DNA from: Methylotuvimicrobium sp018830325 | GTDB lineage: Bacteria > Pseudomonadota > Gammaproteobacteria > Methylococcales > Methylomonadaceae | NCBI RefSeq assembly: GCF_044788715.1 | Contig: NZ_CP173170.1 | Coordinates: 4,960,001-5,024,000 of the forward strand | Length of the DNA stretch: 64,000 bases | Direction: 5' to 3' | In this document: positions 52,213 through 60,488 of the stretch, piece after piece | How the letters are laid out: each line of letters begins with the position of its first letter | Numbering within the stretch: position 1 is the first letter of the stretch | The notes under the pieces: model-generated | Database searches by the model: none | The model's input: the letters and a program-made list of their open reading frames with translations, nothing else | Told to the model about the DNA's origin: nothing | Position numbers and translations under genes: made by a program

Positions 52213-53888
52213 GGGTTGACGACCCCGGCTTTATTGGCTTTGATTTGTTTGCCGAGTACCCAGCTCGACTCCAGCGAAATAAGGATGGCGGCGATCAATA
52301 CCACGATATCGAGCGATAGCAGGAACCAGTCTTGTTGGTCGAAAAAACTTTTCAGTTGGATTAGCAGGCCCAGCGTGGTCATGATCAGTAAAAATAGCAA
52401 CGGTGCCAGGGTATACCACATCGGTCGGCCGCGTTTTACCAGCATCACCGTAATCACCAATAGCGTGAATCCTGCCAGCAATTGATTGGTCGTGCCGAAC
52501 AACGGCCATATCAAGAGCCCCCCGGAACCGTCGCCGCCGACGCCGAAGGCCAATAGCAAACACGAACCGACCGCCAATAGAGTCGCCTGAAGCGGTTTTT
52601 GCAGCCAGCCAACCCGGTAAATAACACCCCATTCCTGAAAGATATAGCGCTGCAAACGCAAGCTGGTATCCATCGTGGTACCGGCAAACAATACGACCAT
52701 CACGGTCAGTAGTGTTTCCGCCAAAACGTTATCCAGCCCAAGACCTTGCTGCAGGATATTCCCGCCGCCTTGGATGAATGCGCCGACGCCGCCTTGCCCG
52801 AAGCTGTGATAAATCGCCTGCCAGTCGCCTAGCGTTGAAAATCCCGCAGTTGTCGCAATGATGGCCGACAATGCTAATAAACCTTCGCCGACCGCGCCGA
52901 AATAACCGACAAAACGCAAATCCGGCTCTTTATCCAACTGCTTGGAAGTCGTACCGCTCGACACCAAGCCATGAAAACCGGAGATGGCGCCGCAGGCAAT
53001 GGTCACGAATAAAATCGGAATGATCGACGGTGTGCCTTCCGGCAAATCGGTATTGAAGGGAGGAGCAACAATCTCGGGGCCTGCAGCCAATACCGCACCG
53101 TAAAACAAAATCAGTCCGATGAACAATTGAATGCCGTTGATATAATCTCTCGGTTGCAGCAACACCCATACCGGCAATAACGAAGCGATCGCCGCATAAG
53201 CGAATAGGATAATGATCCAGCTTTGGTTTGCGTTTAAACCGGCTACTTGCTCAGGCAATGAAACCGGCAGTTTGGCGCCTACATAAATCATTGCGTACAG
53301 AGCAATGACGCCTAACAGTGTTACGCTCATCAAGCCGATGGAGCGGCGATAAATTAGTTGGCCGATAATCAGCGCCACAACGATAGCCCCCCACACCGGT
53401 ATCGTCGCACTGGGAAAACCAATCAACTGGCGGGCAATGACCACCGCGAACACGGCATTCACCATCAGCAGCAACAGAAAGATCACGATCATGAAACAGC
53501 TGCGGGCGCGTTTACCGATAATGTCGCCGGTCAATGAGCCGATCGATTTGGCTTGATTTCGGTTACTAGCCCAGATGCCGCCGGCGTCATGTACGCCGGC
53601 AAAGAAGATGGTACCTAAAACAACCCAAACGAAAGCCGGTACCCAGCCCCAAATTACGGCGATAGCGGGACCGATGATCGGCGCGGCGCCGGCCACCGAG
53701 GTGAAATGATGCCCCCATAATACATATTTGTTGGTCGGTACATAATCGATACCGTCGTTCAATTCATGAGCCGGGGTCAGAAACTTGGGATCGACTTTAA
53801 AGATTTTTTCGCAGATAAATTTTGCGTAGACAAAATAACCCAGCGCCATGGCAGCCAAGCCTATTAACATCAGAAAAATTGCATTCAT
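52209..53888 (-). CDS. cstA: CstA-type carbon starvation / peptide or pyruvate transporter
   Basis: The 559-aa protein has about 15 helices and CstA text: YVLWGHHFTSVAGAAPIIGPAIAVIWGW, a segment HDAGGIWASNRNQAKSIG, and ISGFHGLVSSGTTSKQLDKE. It is shorter than E. coli CstA (about 700 aa) and belongs to the compact group. CstA-family proteins import peptides or pyruvate. It is the first gene of the three-gene unit. Confidence 0.92.
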   Translation of the reverse strand: MNAIFLMLIGLAAMALGYFVYAKFICEKIFKVDPKFLTPAHELNDGIDYVPTNKYVLWGHHFTSVAGAAPIIGPAIAVIWGWVPAFVWVVLGTIFFAGVHDAGGIWASNRNQAKSIGSLTGDIIGKRARSCFMIVIFLLLLMVNAVFAVVIARQLIGFPSATIPVWGAIVVALIIGQLIYRRSIGLMSVTLLGVIALYAMIYVGAKLPVSLPEQVAGLNANQSWIIILFAYAAIASLLPVWVLLQPRDYINGIQLFIGLILFYGAVLAAGPEIVAPPFNTDLPEGTPSIIPILFVTIACGAISGFHGLVSSGTTSKQLDKEPDLRFVGYFGAVGEGLLALSAIIATTAGFSTLGDWQAIYHSFGQGGVGAFIQGGGNILQQGLGLDNVLAETLLTVMVVLFAGTTMDTSLRLQRYIFQEWGVIYRVGWLQKPLQATLLAVGSCLLLAFGVGGDGSGGLLIWPLFGTTNQLLAGFTLLVITVMLVKRGRPMWYTLAPLLFLLIMTTLGLLIQLKSFFDQQDWFLLSLDIVVLIAAILISLESSWVLGKQIKANKAGVVNP

Positions 53889-53940
53889 TCAGCCGACTCT
53901 TGAGAGAAAAAGTGCCCTAGATTATCAAAATCCGGCCGAT

Positions 53941-54003
53941 TATACCCCTCGTAGATCAAATTAAGCCCCGAGCATTACTGAAATTTGACGTGCGAAAAGT
54001 ATA
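53941..54003. repeat. minimal family A element (63 bp)
   Basis: TATACCCCTCGTAGATC to CGTGCGAAAAGTATA, with both terminal inverted repeats but almost no interior. It is the smallest member and shows that the ends alone can persist. Confidence 0.7.
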
Positions 54004-54138
54004 ACAAAAATGGCGGCTTGTTTGAGTAGACGGGATGATGAACATCAATATAAGTTGCCGATTACAGTAAAAGTTCGCAGATTTGGGTTCTTTATCTAAT
54101 TTTTTGATATGAAAAAAAAGAATGTCGGCTCCGAAGAG

Positions 54139-54306
54139 GGTGCGGTTGCTCGACCGACAGGCGTCGGCGGCAAGGACAGCCGCCGTCGAGCCTACAGGGA
54201 CGTATTCACCCAGCACCTAAATTCCATAACCCATTGGCTATGGTTAACTATCTTGGATAATTTAGGTGCTGGGTTCACGGCGTCCTGTCGGGCGAGTGAC
54301 CGCACC
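54139..54306. repeat. family B element (copy 2) carrying a palindrome
   Basis: GGTGCGGTTGCTCGACCGAC at the left and its related complement at the right (GCGAGTGACCGCACC) enclose 168 bp. The palindrome at 54209-54273 lies between two TTCA copies, GTATTCA on the left and TTCACGGCG on the right. Confidence 0.8.
54209..54273. repeat. 65-bp palindromic element (PAL copy), with clear target duplication
   Basis: CCCAGCACC to GGTGCTGGG between GTATTCA and TTCACGG. Compare with 41091-41250, where GTATTCACGGCGTCC is uninterrupted. Confidence 0.8.
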
Positions 54307-54747
54307 CTCCGCCACCAGAGAACTTTCGCAATAAAAAGGGGTCAGGTTTAATTTCGTAAAAAGGGGTCAGGTTTAATTTCAATAAAAAGGGGTCTAAAAA
54401 GGGGTCAGGTTTAATTTCGCACTTGACTACGAAACTCGTTGCACAAAAAGTTCGTACATTAAGCTCGAAAGCATGTGCCGTTCTTCAGGTTCTGATTTTT
54501 CTTGTTCCTTAAGCTTTAAGTTTGAGGGGGCCGTCGACTTCCAAGTTCCAACTTACCGGGACGAGATTTGTAAACCCGTCCTAAACGTTACCTATATGGA
54601 TGTAGGTAAGGGGCGTGAGCAGGAGCGGAAGTTTTTCGACCGTAGCTCAAGCAAATCGGAACGTTCGGAGCAGGTTAAATAACCCGCTCCGCGTGAAGGA
54701 ACTGATACAATTTACTCATTATTTACACAGCAAGAGGACTTATCACC
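54307..54747. other. gene-free stretch with RAYT-like tandem repeats
   Basis: At 54333-54418 AAAAAGGGGTCAGGTTT and the following AATTTC occur three times, plus one truncated unit. This is the kind of sequence found next to REP-associated transposases, but no transposase is here. A 69-codon ORF at 54473 has no homology-like features. The 6-phosphogluconolactonase promoter should lie near 54690. Confidence 0.5.
54333..54418. repeat. tandem GGGGTCAGGTTTAATTTC repeats
   Basis: Three complete copies and one truncated copy of a 20-odd bp unit. Known near REP-associated tyrosine transposases, none of which is in the window. Confidence 0.7.
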
Positions 54748-55431
54748 ATGCAAAAAATCCATTGGCATTCGTTTGCGACAGCGGACAAAGTTGCCGCGTC
54801 CGCTGCACAACAGATCCTTGCAGCCGCCGAACAAGCCATCGAGGCAAGAGGCGCCTTCAAATTGGTCTTGGCGGGAGGAAGCACGCCCAAAAAGGTATAT
54901 CAATTGTTAGCTGAAAGCTCGGCCGATTGGAGTAACTGGCATATTTATTATGGAGACGAGCGCTGTTTACCGGTTGATCATGCCGAGCGCAATAGCCGAA
55001 TGGCCGGCGCGGCATTTTTGGGCAAGGTGGCGATTCCAGCCGGCCAAATCCATACGATGCCGGCCGAACTCGGCCCGGAAAAAGCGGCCGAAGCCTACCG
55101 CACAACAATCGAACTGGCCGGACGATTCGATATGGTCTTGTTAGGCATGGGCGAAGACGGACATACCGCGAGCTTATTTCCAGGCCACGTTCATTCAACC
55201 GATGAAACGGTACATGCCGTTTTCAATTCGCCGAAGCCGCCGCCGGAAAGGGTTTCTTTGAGCGCTAAAACCCTGAGTAATAGCTTGCAGGTGTTGTTTT
55301 TAGTGACCGGCGCCGGCAAGCAAGAAGCCGTGAAGCAATGGCGTCAGGGAGAAGTCCTGCCGGTCGCATTAATCAGACCGGAAGCCGGCGTCGATGTTTA
55401 TATCGATGAGGCCGCTTTAGGCGATGCTTGA
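54748..55431 (+). CDS. pgl: 6-phosphogluconolactonase
   Basis: The 227-aa enzyme hydrolyses 6-phosphogluconolactone in the oxidative pentose-phosphate pathway. Its features are LVLAGGSTPKKVYQLLA, WHIYYGDERCLPVDHAERN, and MVLLGMGEDGHTASLFPGH, matching the DevB/Pgl family. The ribosome-binding site is AAGAGGAC. No glucose-6-phosphate dehydrogenase gene is adjacent. Confidence 0.95.
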   Translation: MQKIHWHSFATADKVAASAAQQILAAAEQAIEARGAFKLVLAGGSTPKKVYQLLAESSADWSNWHIYYGDERCLPVDHAERNSRMAGAAFLGKVAIPAGQIHTMPAELGPEKAAEAYRTTIELAGRFDMVLLGMGEDGHTASLFPGHVHSTDETVHAVFNSPKPPPERVSLSAKTLSNSLQVLFLVTGAGKQEAVKQWRQGEVLPVALIRPEAGVDVYIDEAALGDA

Positions 55432-55469
55432 GATAGTTGTCAATAAGCCTCTCGCCGAGACCGGCTACT

Positions 55470-55518
55470 AAGAACACGAAGGAGAGCGAATTTTAAATTT
55501 CGGGCCTTCCGTGTTCTT
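55470..55518. repeat. inverted repeat between convergent genes
   Basis: AAGAACACGAAGG and CCTTCCGTGTTCTT (one extra base) flank an AT-rich loop. It lies between pgl and the DUF6515-like gene, which converge. It could terminate both transcripts, although there is no long T-run. Confidence 0.5.
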
Positions 55519-55535
55519 TGTAGTTGAAGTAGGGA

Positions 55536-56024
55536 TTATCGCCAAAGCACAATGCCCGGATTATTGACGACGATATAGCCTCTCGGGTGCCTCCGATAAA
55601 ACGTATTGCCTACGACAAAATAAGGTGATCCTCGCCACATCACTTGATGATGCAGTCTCGGCAATATCGCTATAATCGCGCCGATCGGCGCATCGACGAT
55701 GATATAGCCGGATTGAAACGGCTCATAATAAAAGCCGTCATAAAAATAATAACTTGAACGATCGACGACTACCCTCGATGCGCCGCGAGGCAAAGGCCTA
55801 GTCCGGTGACCGGGTTTATAATAATGCGGATAGGGCGGCGCCGGCGTGTAGTGTTGCCTAGGCGTCGAATATATGCGTGATCGCGGCGCTTGCGGCGGCG
55901 CGGTCCGTTGTTTCGAATGACTGTGCCGGCTCGACCGAGGCCGGTGATCTTGAGCATAGACGCCGCTATTCATCAACAGCATCGCACTGATGGCCAGGGC
56001 GATTATTTTTGTTAGATTTTTCAT
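55536..56024 (-). CDS. exported DUF6515-like protein
   Basis: The 162-aa product starts at ATG 56024 behind GGGAGA and has a signal peptide (residues 1-25, ending VYA). The mature part has a basic, His/Arg/Pro-rich stretch and then the segment SYYFYDGFYYEPFQSGYIIV and APIGAIIAILP of DUF6515. These are periplasmic or outer-membrane-associated proteins of unknown role. It follows the Spy-like gene in the same direction. Confidence 0.8.
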   Translation of the reverse strand: MKNLTKIIALAISAMLLMNSGVYAQDHRPRSSRHSHSKQRTAPPQAPRSRIYSTPRQHYTPAPPYPHYYKPGHRTRPLPRGASRVVVDRSSYYFYDGFYYEPFQSGYIIVDAPIGAIIAILPRLHHQVMWRGSPYFVVGNTFYRRHPRGYIVVNNPGIVLWR

Positions 56025-56151
56025 AACGATCTCCCGGTGATACCGAGCGAAACCGCTATCCATCCCTGGCTTGCGGTTGCATTTTGTCCATCGATACTTG
56101 CCTTCTCAGCCGTGCTCTTTGTCTATTGCTTAGAAGATCAAGTCGTTGCGC

Positions 56152-56535
56152 TTATTGTACGTCGACAGTTTTGCCGGATTTTCTTTCCTGTCTTTCCTGG
56201 CGTCTCTCTTGACGTTTTTCCTGGCGTTTTTCTTTCCATTTTTCATGGCGCTGCTGTTTTAACGCTTCCATTTTTTGCATTTGCTCTTCATTCAGCACTT
56301 CCTGCATACGGCCGCGGGTTTCTTCGTGGATCGCTCTGTATTTTTCATGCTGTTCCTTGAAGATGGATTCCAGCTGAGTGCGTTGTTCTTCAGTCAAGTC
56401 CAAATCCTTGGCCAAACGTTCTATTCTTTGTCCATGACGGCCTTCCATATCGCCTTTTCCGCTGCCGGGAGGAAATGCGGCTGCAGTCAACGGAAGTGCC
56501 AATGCGATTGCGATTGCGATGATTTTTTTGTTCAT
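56152..56535 (-). CDS. Spy/CpxP-like periplasmic chaperone
   Basis: The 127-aa product has a signal peptide (MNKKIIAIAIALALPLTAAA) and the LTxxQ motif (LDLTEEQRTQLESIFKEQ) of Spy/CpxP. A highly basic helical tail (EKRQEKRQERRQERQER) follows. Spy is a periplasmic chaperone controlled by BaeSR and CpxAR; here a BaeSR-like system is encoded immediately upstream on the same strand. Control by it is inference. Confidence 0.88.
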   Translation of the reverse strand: MNKKIIAIAIALALPLTAAAFPPGSGKGDMEGRHGQRIERLAKDLDLTEEQRTQLESIFKEQHEKYRAIHEETRGRMQEVLNEEQMQKMEALKQQRHEKWKEKRQEKRQERRQERQERKSGKTVDVQ

Positions 56536-56750
56536 GATCTTATCCTCTTGGGGTTAGTAATAAAAGAACGGTTTATCTCCGTTCTTGATGATTAATATAA
56601 ACGCCAAATGCGTAAACAATTTGCAGCAATTATGGAAACATTGTGAAAGTGCATGACAACGGCAAAAACTCAAAACTCTCTTTTGCCGGTAACGCCGAGA
56701 TAAAAATAGAGATTTACCCTATACCCTTTATTGCTATTACTACTAACCGC

Positions 56751-57437
56751 TTACTGCTCACCGTTAACTTGTGGTTCGTAACGGTAGCCGGCGCCATAAA
56801 CCGAGTGGACTAACTCCTGTCCCGGTAACAAGTCCGATAATTTCTTACGCAACTTTTTAATATGACTATCGATCGTGCGATCGGAAACGATTCGCTGATC
56901 TTGATAAATCAAGTCCATTAATTTCGACCGCGAAAAAATCCGTCCGGGCTGATCGTATAAGGCCTGCAACAATTGAAATTCCACCGCAGTCAATTCGGTT
57001 TCCTTATGCCCCGCCCGGACCCGAAAACTTTCCGGAACGAGCGATATCGGACCTTCGGTGCCGCTTACCTCTTGCGGCTTCAACCTGCGTAAGACCGCCT
57101 TGACGCGCGCGACCATTTCGCGCGGACTAAATGGTTTACAAATATAATCATCCGCGCCTAATTCTAAGCCCAACAACCTGTCGACTTCTTCGATACGTGC
57201 GGTCACGATGATAATCGGCACGGTACTGAAAGCCCGTATTTCTCGGCAAATCTCCAGCCCATCCTTACCCGGCAGCATTAAATCCAATAAAATCAAATCG
57301 ACCGGATTTTGCTTAAACCAGGGTACCACTTTAAGACCGTCATCGAGGCATTCGGTTGCATAACCGGCATTGTTTAAATAATCCGCCTCTAGCCGTGCCA
57401 GCTTGAGTTCGTCTTCTACGATCAAAATACGGCTCAT
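56751..57437 (-). CDS. baeR: BaeR-like response regulator (OmpR family)
   Basis: The 228-aa protein has a receiver domain with the phospho-accepting Asp52 (LILLDLMLPGKDG) and the segment GADDYICKPFSPREMVARVKAVLRR, very like E. coli BaeR. A winged-helix domain follows (LTAVEFQLLQALYDQPGRIFSR). It lies 66 bp after the kinase gene and should be its partner. Likely target: the spy-like gene downstream. Confidence 0.92.
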   Translation of the reverse strand: MSRILIVEDELKLARLEADYLNNAGYATECLDDGLKVVPWFKQNPVDLILLDLMLPGKDGLEICREIRAFSTVPIIIVTARIEEVDRLLGLELGADDYICKPFSPREMVARVKAVLRRLKPQEVSGTEGPISLVPESFRVRAGHKETELTAVEFQLLQALYDQPGRIFSRSKLMDLIYQDQRIVSDRTIDSHIKKLRKKLSDLLPGQELVHSVYGAGYRYEPQVNGEQ

Positions 57438-57503
57438 AAAAATATTCCTCAGATCAAATGCCTCCCATTGTCAATCGCCATAGCTATCATGAATGCTGCT
57501 TTT

Positions 57504-58952
57504 CTAGGATATTGACGGTAACGCAATACGGATGTTAAGCCCGCCCAATTTTGATTTCCCGGCTGTAATCGTACCGTTGTGCGCATGGGCGATATTCGCG
57601 CAAATGGCAAGGCCTAGCCCAGCGCCGCCATGATGTCGGCTGCGAGAACTTTCGACTCGATAAAAGCGATCGAATAAATGCCTTATTTCCTGTTCGGGAA
57701 CGCCGGGTGCGCTGTCGGCGAATTCGATAAGCAACAAACCGCTTTTTTGCATGACGACGATCTTTAAACAACCGCCGGCATCGGTGTATTTGGCGCTGTT
57801 GCTCAATAGATTGCGGAATAGTTGCGACAATCGGTCCGGGTCGGCATGAATGCGCACGGTTTTGGTCAGACGATTCAGCAACTGCAAGCGGATTTGCCGG
57901 TTATCGAATTCCGGCGATAAGGCGGCGATATCCTCCTGCAGCACTGGAATCGGGTCGAGCGTTTGCTTGCGATAGCTAAGCGCGCCTTGATCTGAAAGCG
58001 CCAATTGATAAAGATCCTCCGTCAAACGATTCAGTCTCATGACATCGCCAAGCAGCGAATCGACCGCTTCGGCTGTCAGCGGACGGATTCCGTCTTGCAA
58101 GGCCTCCAATTCTCCATGCAGCACCGCCAAAGGTGTACGCAATTCATGGGAAATATCGGCGACCCAGCGCCGTCTCGATTGTTCGGACCGTTCCAACGCC
58201 GTTGCCAATTCGTTAAAATCGCGCGCTAAATGCCCGAGTTCGTCGGACGATTCGACAGGAAGCCTTACATCGTATCGGCCGATGGCAAGCGCTTTCGCCG
58301 CCGTGGTTATCCGTTTTAGCGGCCTTCCCAGCATATAAGCCAATAGCCAGGCCAGAAAGGCGGAAAGCAATATCATCAATAAGGCAATCCAGACAAAGGC
58401 CTTAGCCTGACCCTCGATAAATCGCAATTCGCCGGGTTGGCTGGGCGTTTGACCCGGCAAAATTCCCAAATACCCGACAATACCGTTCTGGTAATGGATA
58501 GGCTCCAGTTCCTCTAACTGCTCGATGGCATCGACGCGTCCATATATGATCTTTCGATCGGCGCGCAACAGCATGACGCGCAGCTGCAAAGGTGTATAAC
58601 GCCGGCTCATCGAATTTTCCGGCATAGCTGGAGGCCAATAACCGGACGGTTCGCTTTGCGCCTGCTCTATCAAAATAGGCGGCGGACGATGACGACGATG
58701 ATCGGACTGCCATAACAAATCAATCCACAACTGTTTATTAGCCGCCAATTTTTCCCAATCGGGATCATGGCCATAATAATCGCTGAGCGTTTCGATAAGC
58801 GTCGACACGCGCTCCTGCTGTCTTGATTTGATGAATTCGTTAAACCCCCGATCCAAAGACCAGCGCATAAACGCATACATCCCCGAAACCAAAAGCAGCG
58901 TGGTGAGCAGGAAAGTCAGGAATAATTTGATACGTATACTTCGAGCGGTCAT
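57504..58952 (-). CDS. baeS: BaeS-like sensor histidine kinase
   Basis: The 482-aa protein starts at ATG 58952. Two membrane helices (residues about 9-28 and 185-207) enclose a periplasmic sensor domain. HAMP and HisKA domains follow, with the phospho-His269 in DISHELRTPLAVLHGE. The ATP domain has LFRNLLSNSAKYT and GGAGLGLAICANIA. It should sense envelope stress and phosphorylate the adjacent regulator. A large palindrome lies upstream at 58974-59060. Confidence 0.92.
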   Translation of the reverse strand: MTARSIRIKLFLTFLLTTLLLVSGMYAFMRWSLDRGFNEFIKSRQQERVSTLIETLSDYYGHDPDWEKLAANKQLWIDLLWQSDHRRHRPPPILIEQAQSEPSGYWPPAMPENSMSRRYTPLQLRVMLLRADRKIIYGRVDAIEQLEELEPIHYQNGIVGYLGILPGQTPSQPGELRFIEGQAKAFVWIALLMILLSAFLAWLLAYMLGRPLKRITTAAKALAIGRYDVRLPVESSDELGHLARDFNELATALERSEQSRRRWVADISHELRTPLAVLHGELEALQDGIRPLTAEAVDSLLGDVMRLNRLTEDLYQLALSDQGALSYRKQTLDPIPVLQEDIAALSPEFDNRQIRLQLLNRLTKTVRIHADPDRLSQLFRNLLSNSAKYTDAGGCLKIVVMQKSGLLLIEFADSAPGVPEQEIRHLFDRFYRVESSRSRHHGGAGLGLAICANIAHAHNGTITAGKSKLGGLNIRIALPSIS

Positions 58953-58973
58953 GTTTGCGGCTTTTATGGCAAT

Positions 58974-59060
58974 GCTATTTTGTTCGAGAGCAAAGCGCGA
59001 AAACAGGTGCATAGCAAGCTATGTAACTGTTTTCGCAACGCCGCTATCGAACAAAATAGC
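58974..59060. repeat. 87-bp imperfect palindrome upstream of baeS
   Basis: GCTATTTTGTTCGA at 58974 and its exact complement ending at 59060 form a 14-bp outer stem. GCGAAAACAG pairs with CTGTTTTCGC, and CATAGC with GCTATG at the centre. It lies 22 bp before the baeS start and 111 bp after the preceding gene. Confidence 0.75.
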
Positions 59061-59171
59061 GAGTTAGAAAACAGCAAATGTGGACGCGCGAAGTATATAG
59101 ATTGGCGCACAAGCTTTACCCATTAAGCGATAGCTCATTGTTGCCGGTAATTGTGCAAAAATTAAGGAACG

Positions 59172-59975
59172 TTAGCCGTTCAACACCCGGAATAAAATTT
59201 CCTTAACGTTTTGCGGCTCGAACGGCTTGTCGCAAATCGCCGATACGCCGGCTTGCTGAACTTGATCCAAGCGGGTTTCGTTCGATTCGCTGGTGACCAT
59301 GAGAATCGGTATGAAGGTATTTTGCCGGTCGTTTCGGATATGACTGACCAGTTCCCGTCCGTCCATTTCCGGCATGTTGTAATCGGTCACGATTAAATCG
59401 AAGGCTTCGCCAGTCTCTTGAAATAGCTCGGCCGCCGCCTTGCCGTCATTGGCCGTGGTAATCTGAGTGATGCCCATGTTATTCAACACCCGAACGATAT
59501 GCTTACGCGCCATCGAACTGTCGTCGACCACCAAGACGCGCAAGGCTTCGATCGCATAATTATCCAGCGCGAGTTCTTCCGGTTCGATGAATTCGATCGT
59601 CGATCGTAAGGCTCTTCGCAAATTGTCATGATCGAAGGGCTTGGGTAATATAGCCACGACACCGGCCTGCCGGATCGGGTCCAAGGCTGAAATCCGCGTC
59701 TCGCTGGATATCAACATAAACGGAACGTCGCTCAGCTCGTCATTAGCTTTGATTTTAAAAATCATCTCGGCAGCCGTCATGTCCGGCAAATACATACTGC
59801 TGATGATTAAATCGGGCTTATAATCGGACAATATCGTCAAAGCCGAATCACCCGAGTCCGCCCCTTCAATATTGGCAATCCCTTCTTCTTTAAGATGTTT
59901 GATGATGACTTTAAGCTGCGTCGATGAAGGTTCGACCAGTAAAATCGATAGGTCTTCTATTTTTAAAGATCTCAT
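59172..59975 (-). CDS. two-receiver response regulator, first receiver degenerate
   Basis: The 267-aa protein consists of two CheY-like domains and no output domain. In the first the acceptor Asp position is Ser60 (LIISSMYLPD) and the acidic pair is Glu15-Pro16, so it cannot be phosphorylated in the usual way. In the second Asp198 (LIVTDYNMPEMDG), Asp151-Asp152 and the Lys of CDKPF are complete. It probably passes signals by interaction with a partner kinase. A 7-bp tandem repeat lies 27 bp upstream. Confidence 0.9.
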   Translation of the reverse strand: MRSLKIEDLSILLVEPSSTQLKVIIKHLKEEGIANIEGADSGDSALTILSDYKPDLIISSMYLPDMTAAEMIFKIKANDELSDVPFMLISSETRISALDPIRQAGVVAILPKPFDHDNLRRALRSTIEFIEPEELALDNYAIEALRVLVVDDSSMARKHIVRVLNNMGITQITTANDGKAAAELFQETGEAFDLIVTDYNMPEMDGRELVSHIRNDRQNTFIPILMVTSESNETRLDQVQQAGVSAICDKPFEPQNVKEILFRVLNG

Positions 59976-60001
59976 AAGCGGTTGATTGATACGTTCCCGT
60001 T

Positions 60002-60061
60002 GCGGTTAGCGGTTAGCGGTTAGCGGTTAGCGGTTAGCGGTTAGCGGTTAGCGGTTAGCGG
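60002..60061. repeat. 7-bp tandem repeat (GCGGTTA, 8.6 copies)
   Basis: GCGGTTA is repeated eight times and partly a ninth. It is upstream of the response-regulator gene on its 5' side. Such short arrays change copy number by slippage. Confidence 0.9.
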
Positions 60062-60488
60062 AATTTTGAAAGCCATTGTATCCTTAGTCAAATAAAGTCT
60101 ACTCCCTGCTAACGGCTAACCGTTCACCACTGACTCAATATTTCTAAAGTTTAGACGTATTCCTTGCCTTTTGTAGTCTCGTGCCCGGTTTTAATCGCGA
60201 TAATTTTTTTTCGAATGAAATCAATAAACCGGAACCTTTGTAATATAATCACGCGCACGGTTTTAGCTTCGTATTTATGAAGATTTGGCCAAAACAATGT
60301 CAAAAAGCAGCGGAAGAAGAAACAATTGCAGGAAAACTGGTCGTAGTTGAAAACCATTTGAGTTGTAATTCGTTAACTAACTCTAAAACAACTCCCTGCT
60401 TTTTCGTTGTCTTTATGATTAATTGTTCATAATAGAGAATGCCTCTAAACCGGGGCTCCGTATAACTATAACAAATGAGGATAGGAAT
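60062..60488. other. intergenic region
   Basis: No gene is convincing; a 68-codon minus-strand frame at 60151 is AT-rich and lacks a ribosome-binding site. Text related to the tandem repeat (GCTAACCG) recurs near 60112. The promoters of the two divergent genes should be here. Confidence 0.5.

Noticed and set aside
54473..54682. 69-codon ORF upstream of pgl
   Set aside because: It is in a repeat-rich gap and its product has no recognisable pattern.
60002..60061. Possible CRISPR array
   Set aside because: The units are 7 bp and contiguous, with no spacers; it is a simple tandem repeat.
60151..60357. 68-codon minus-strand ORF near the divergent promoter region
   Set aside because: It is AT-rich, lacks a ribosome-binding site and overlaps the region where promoters are expected.
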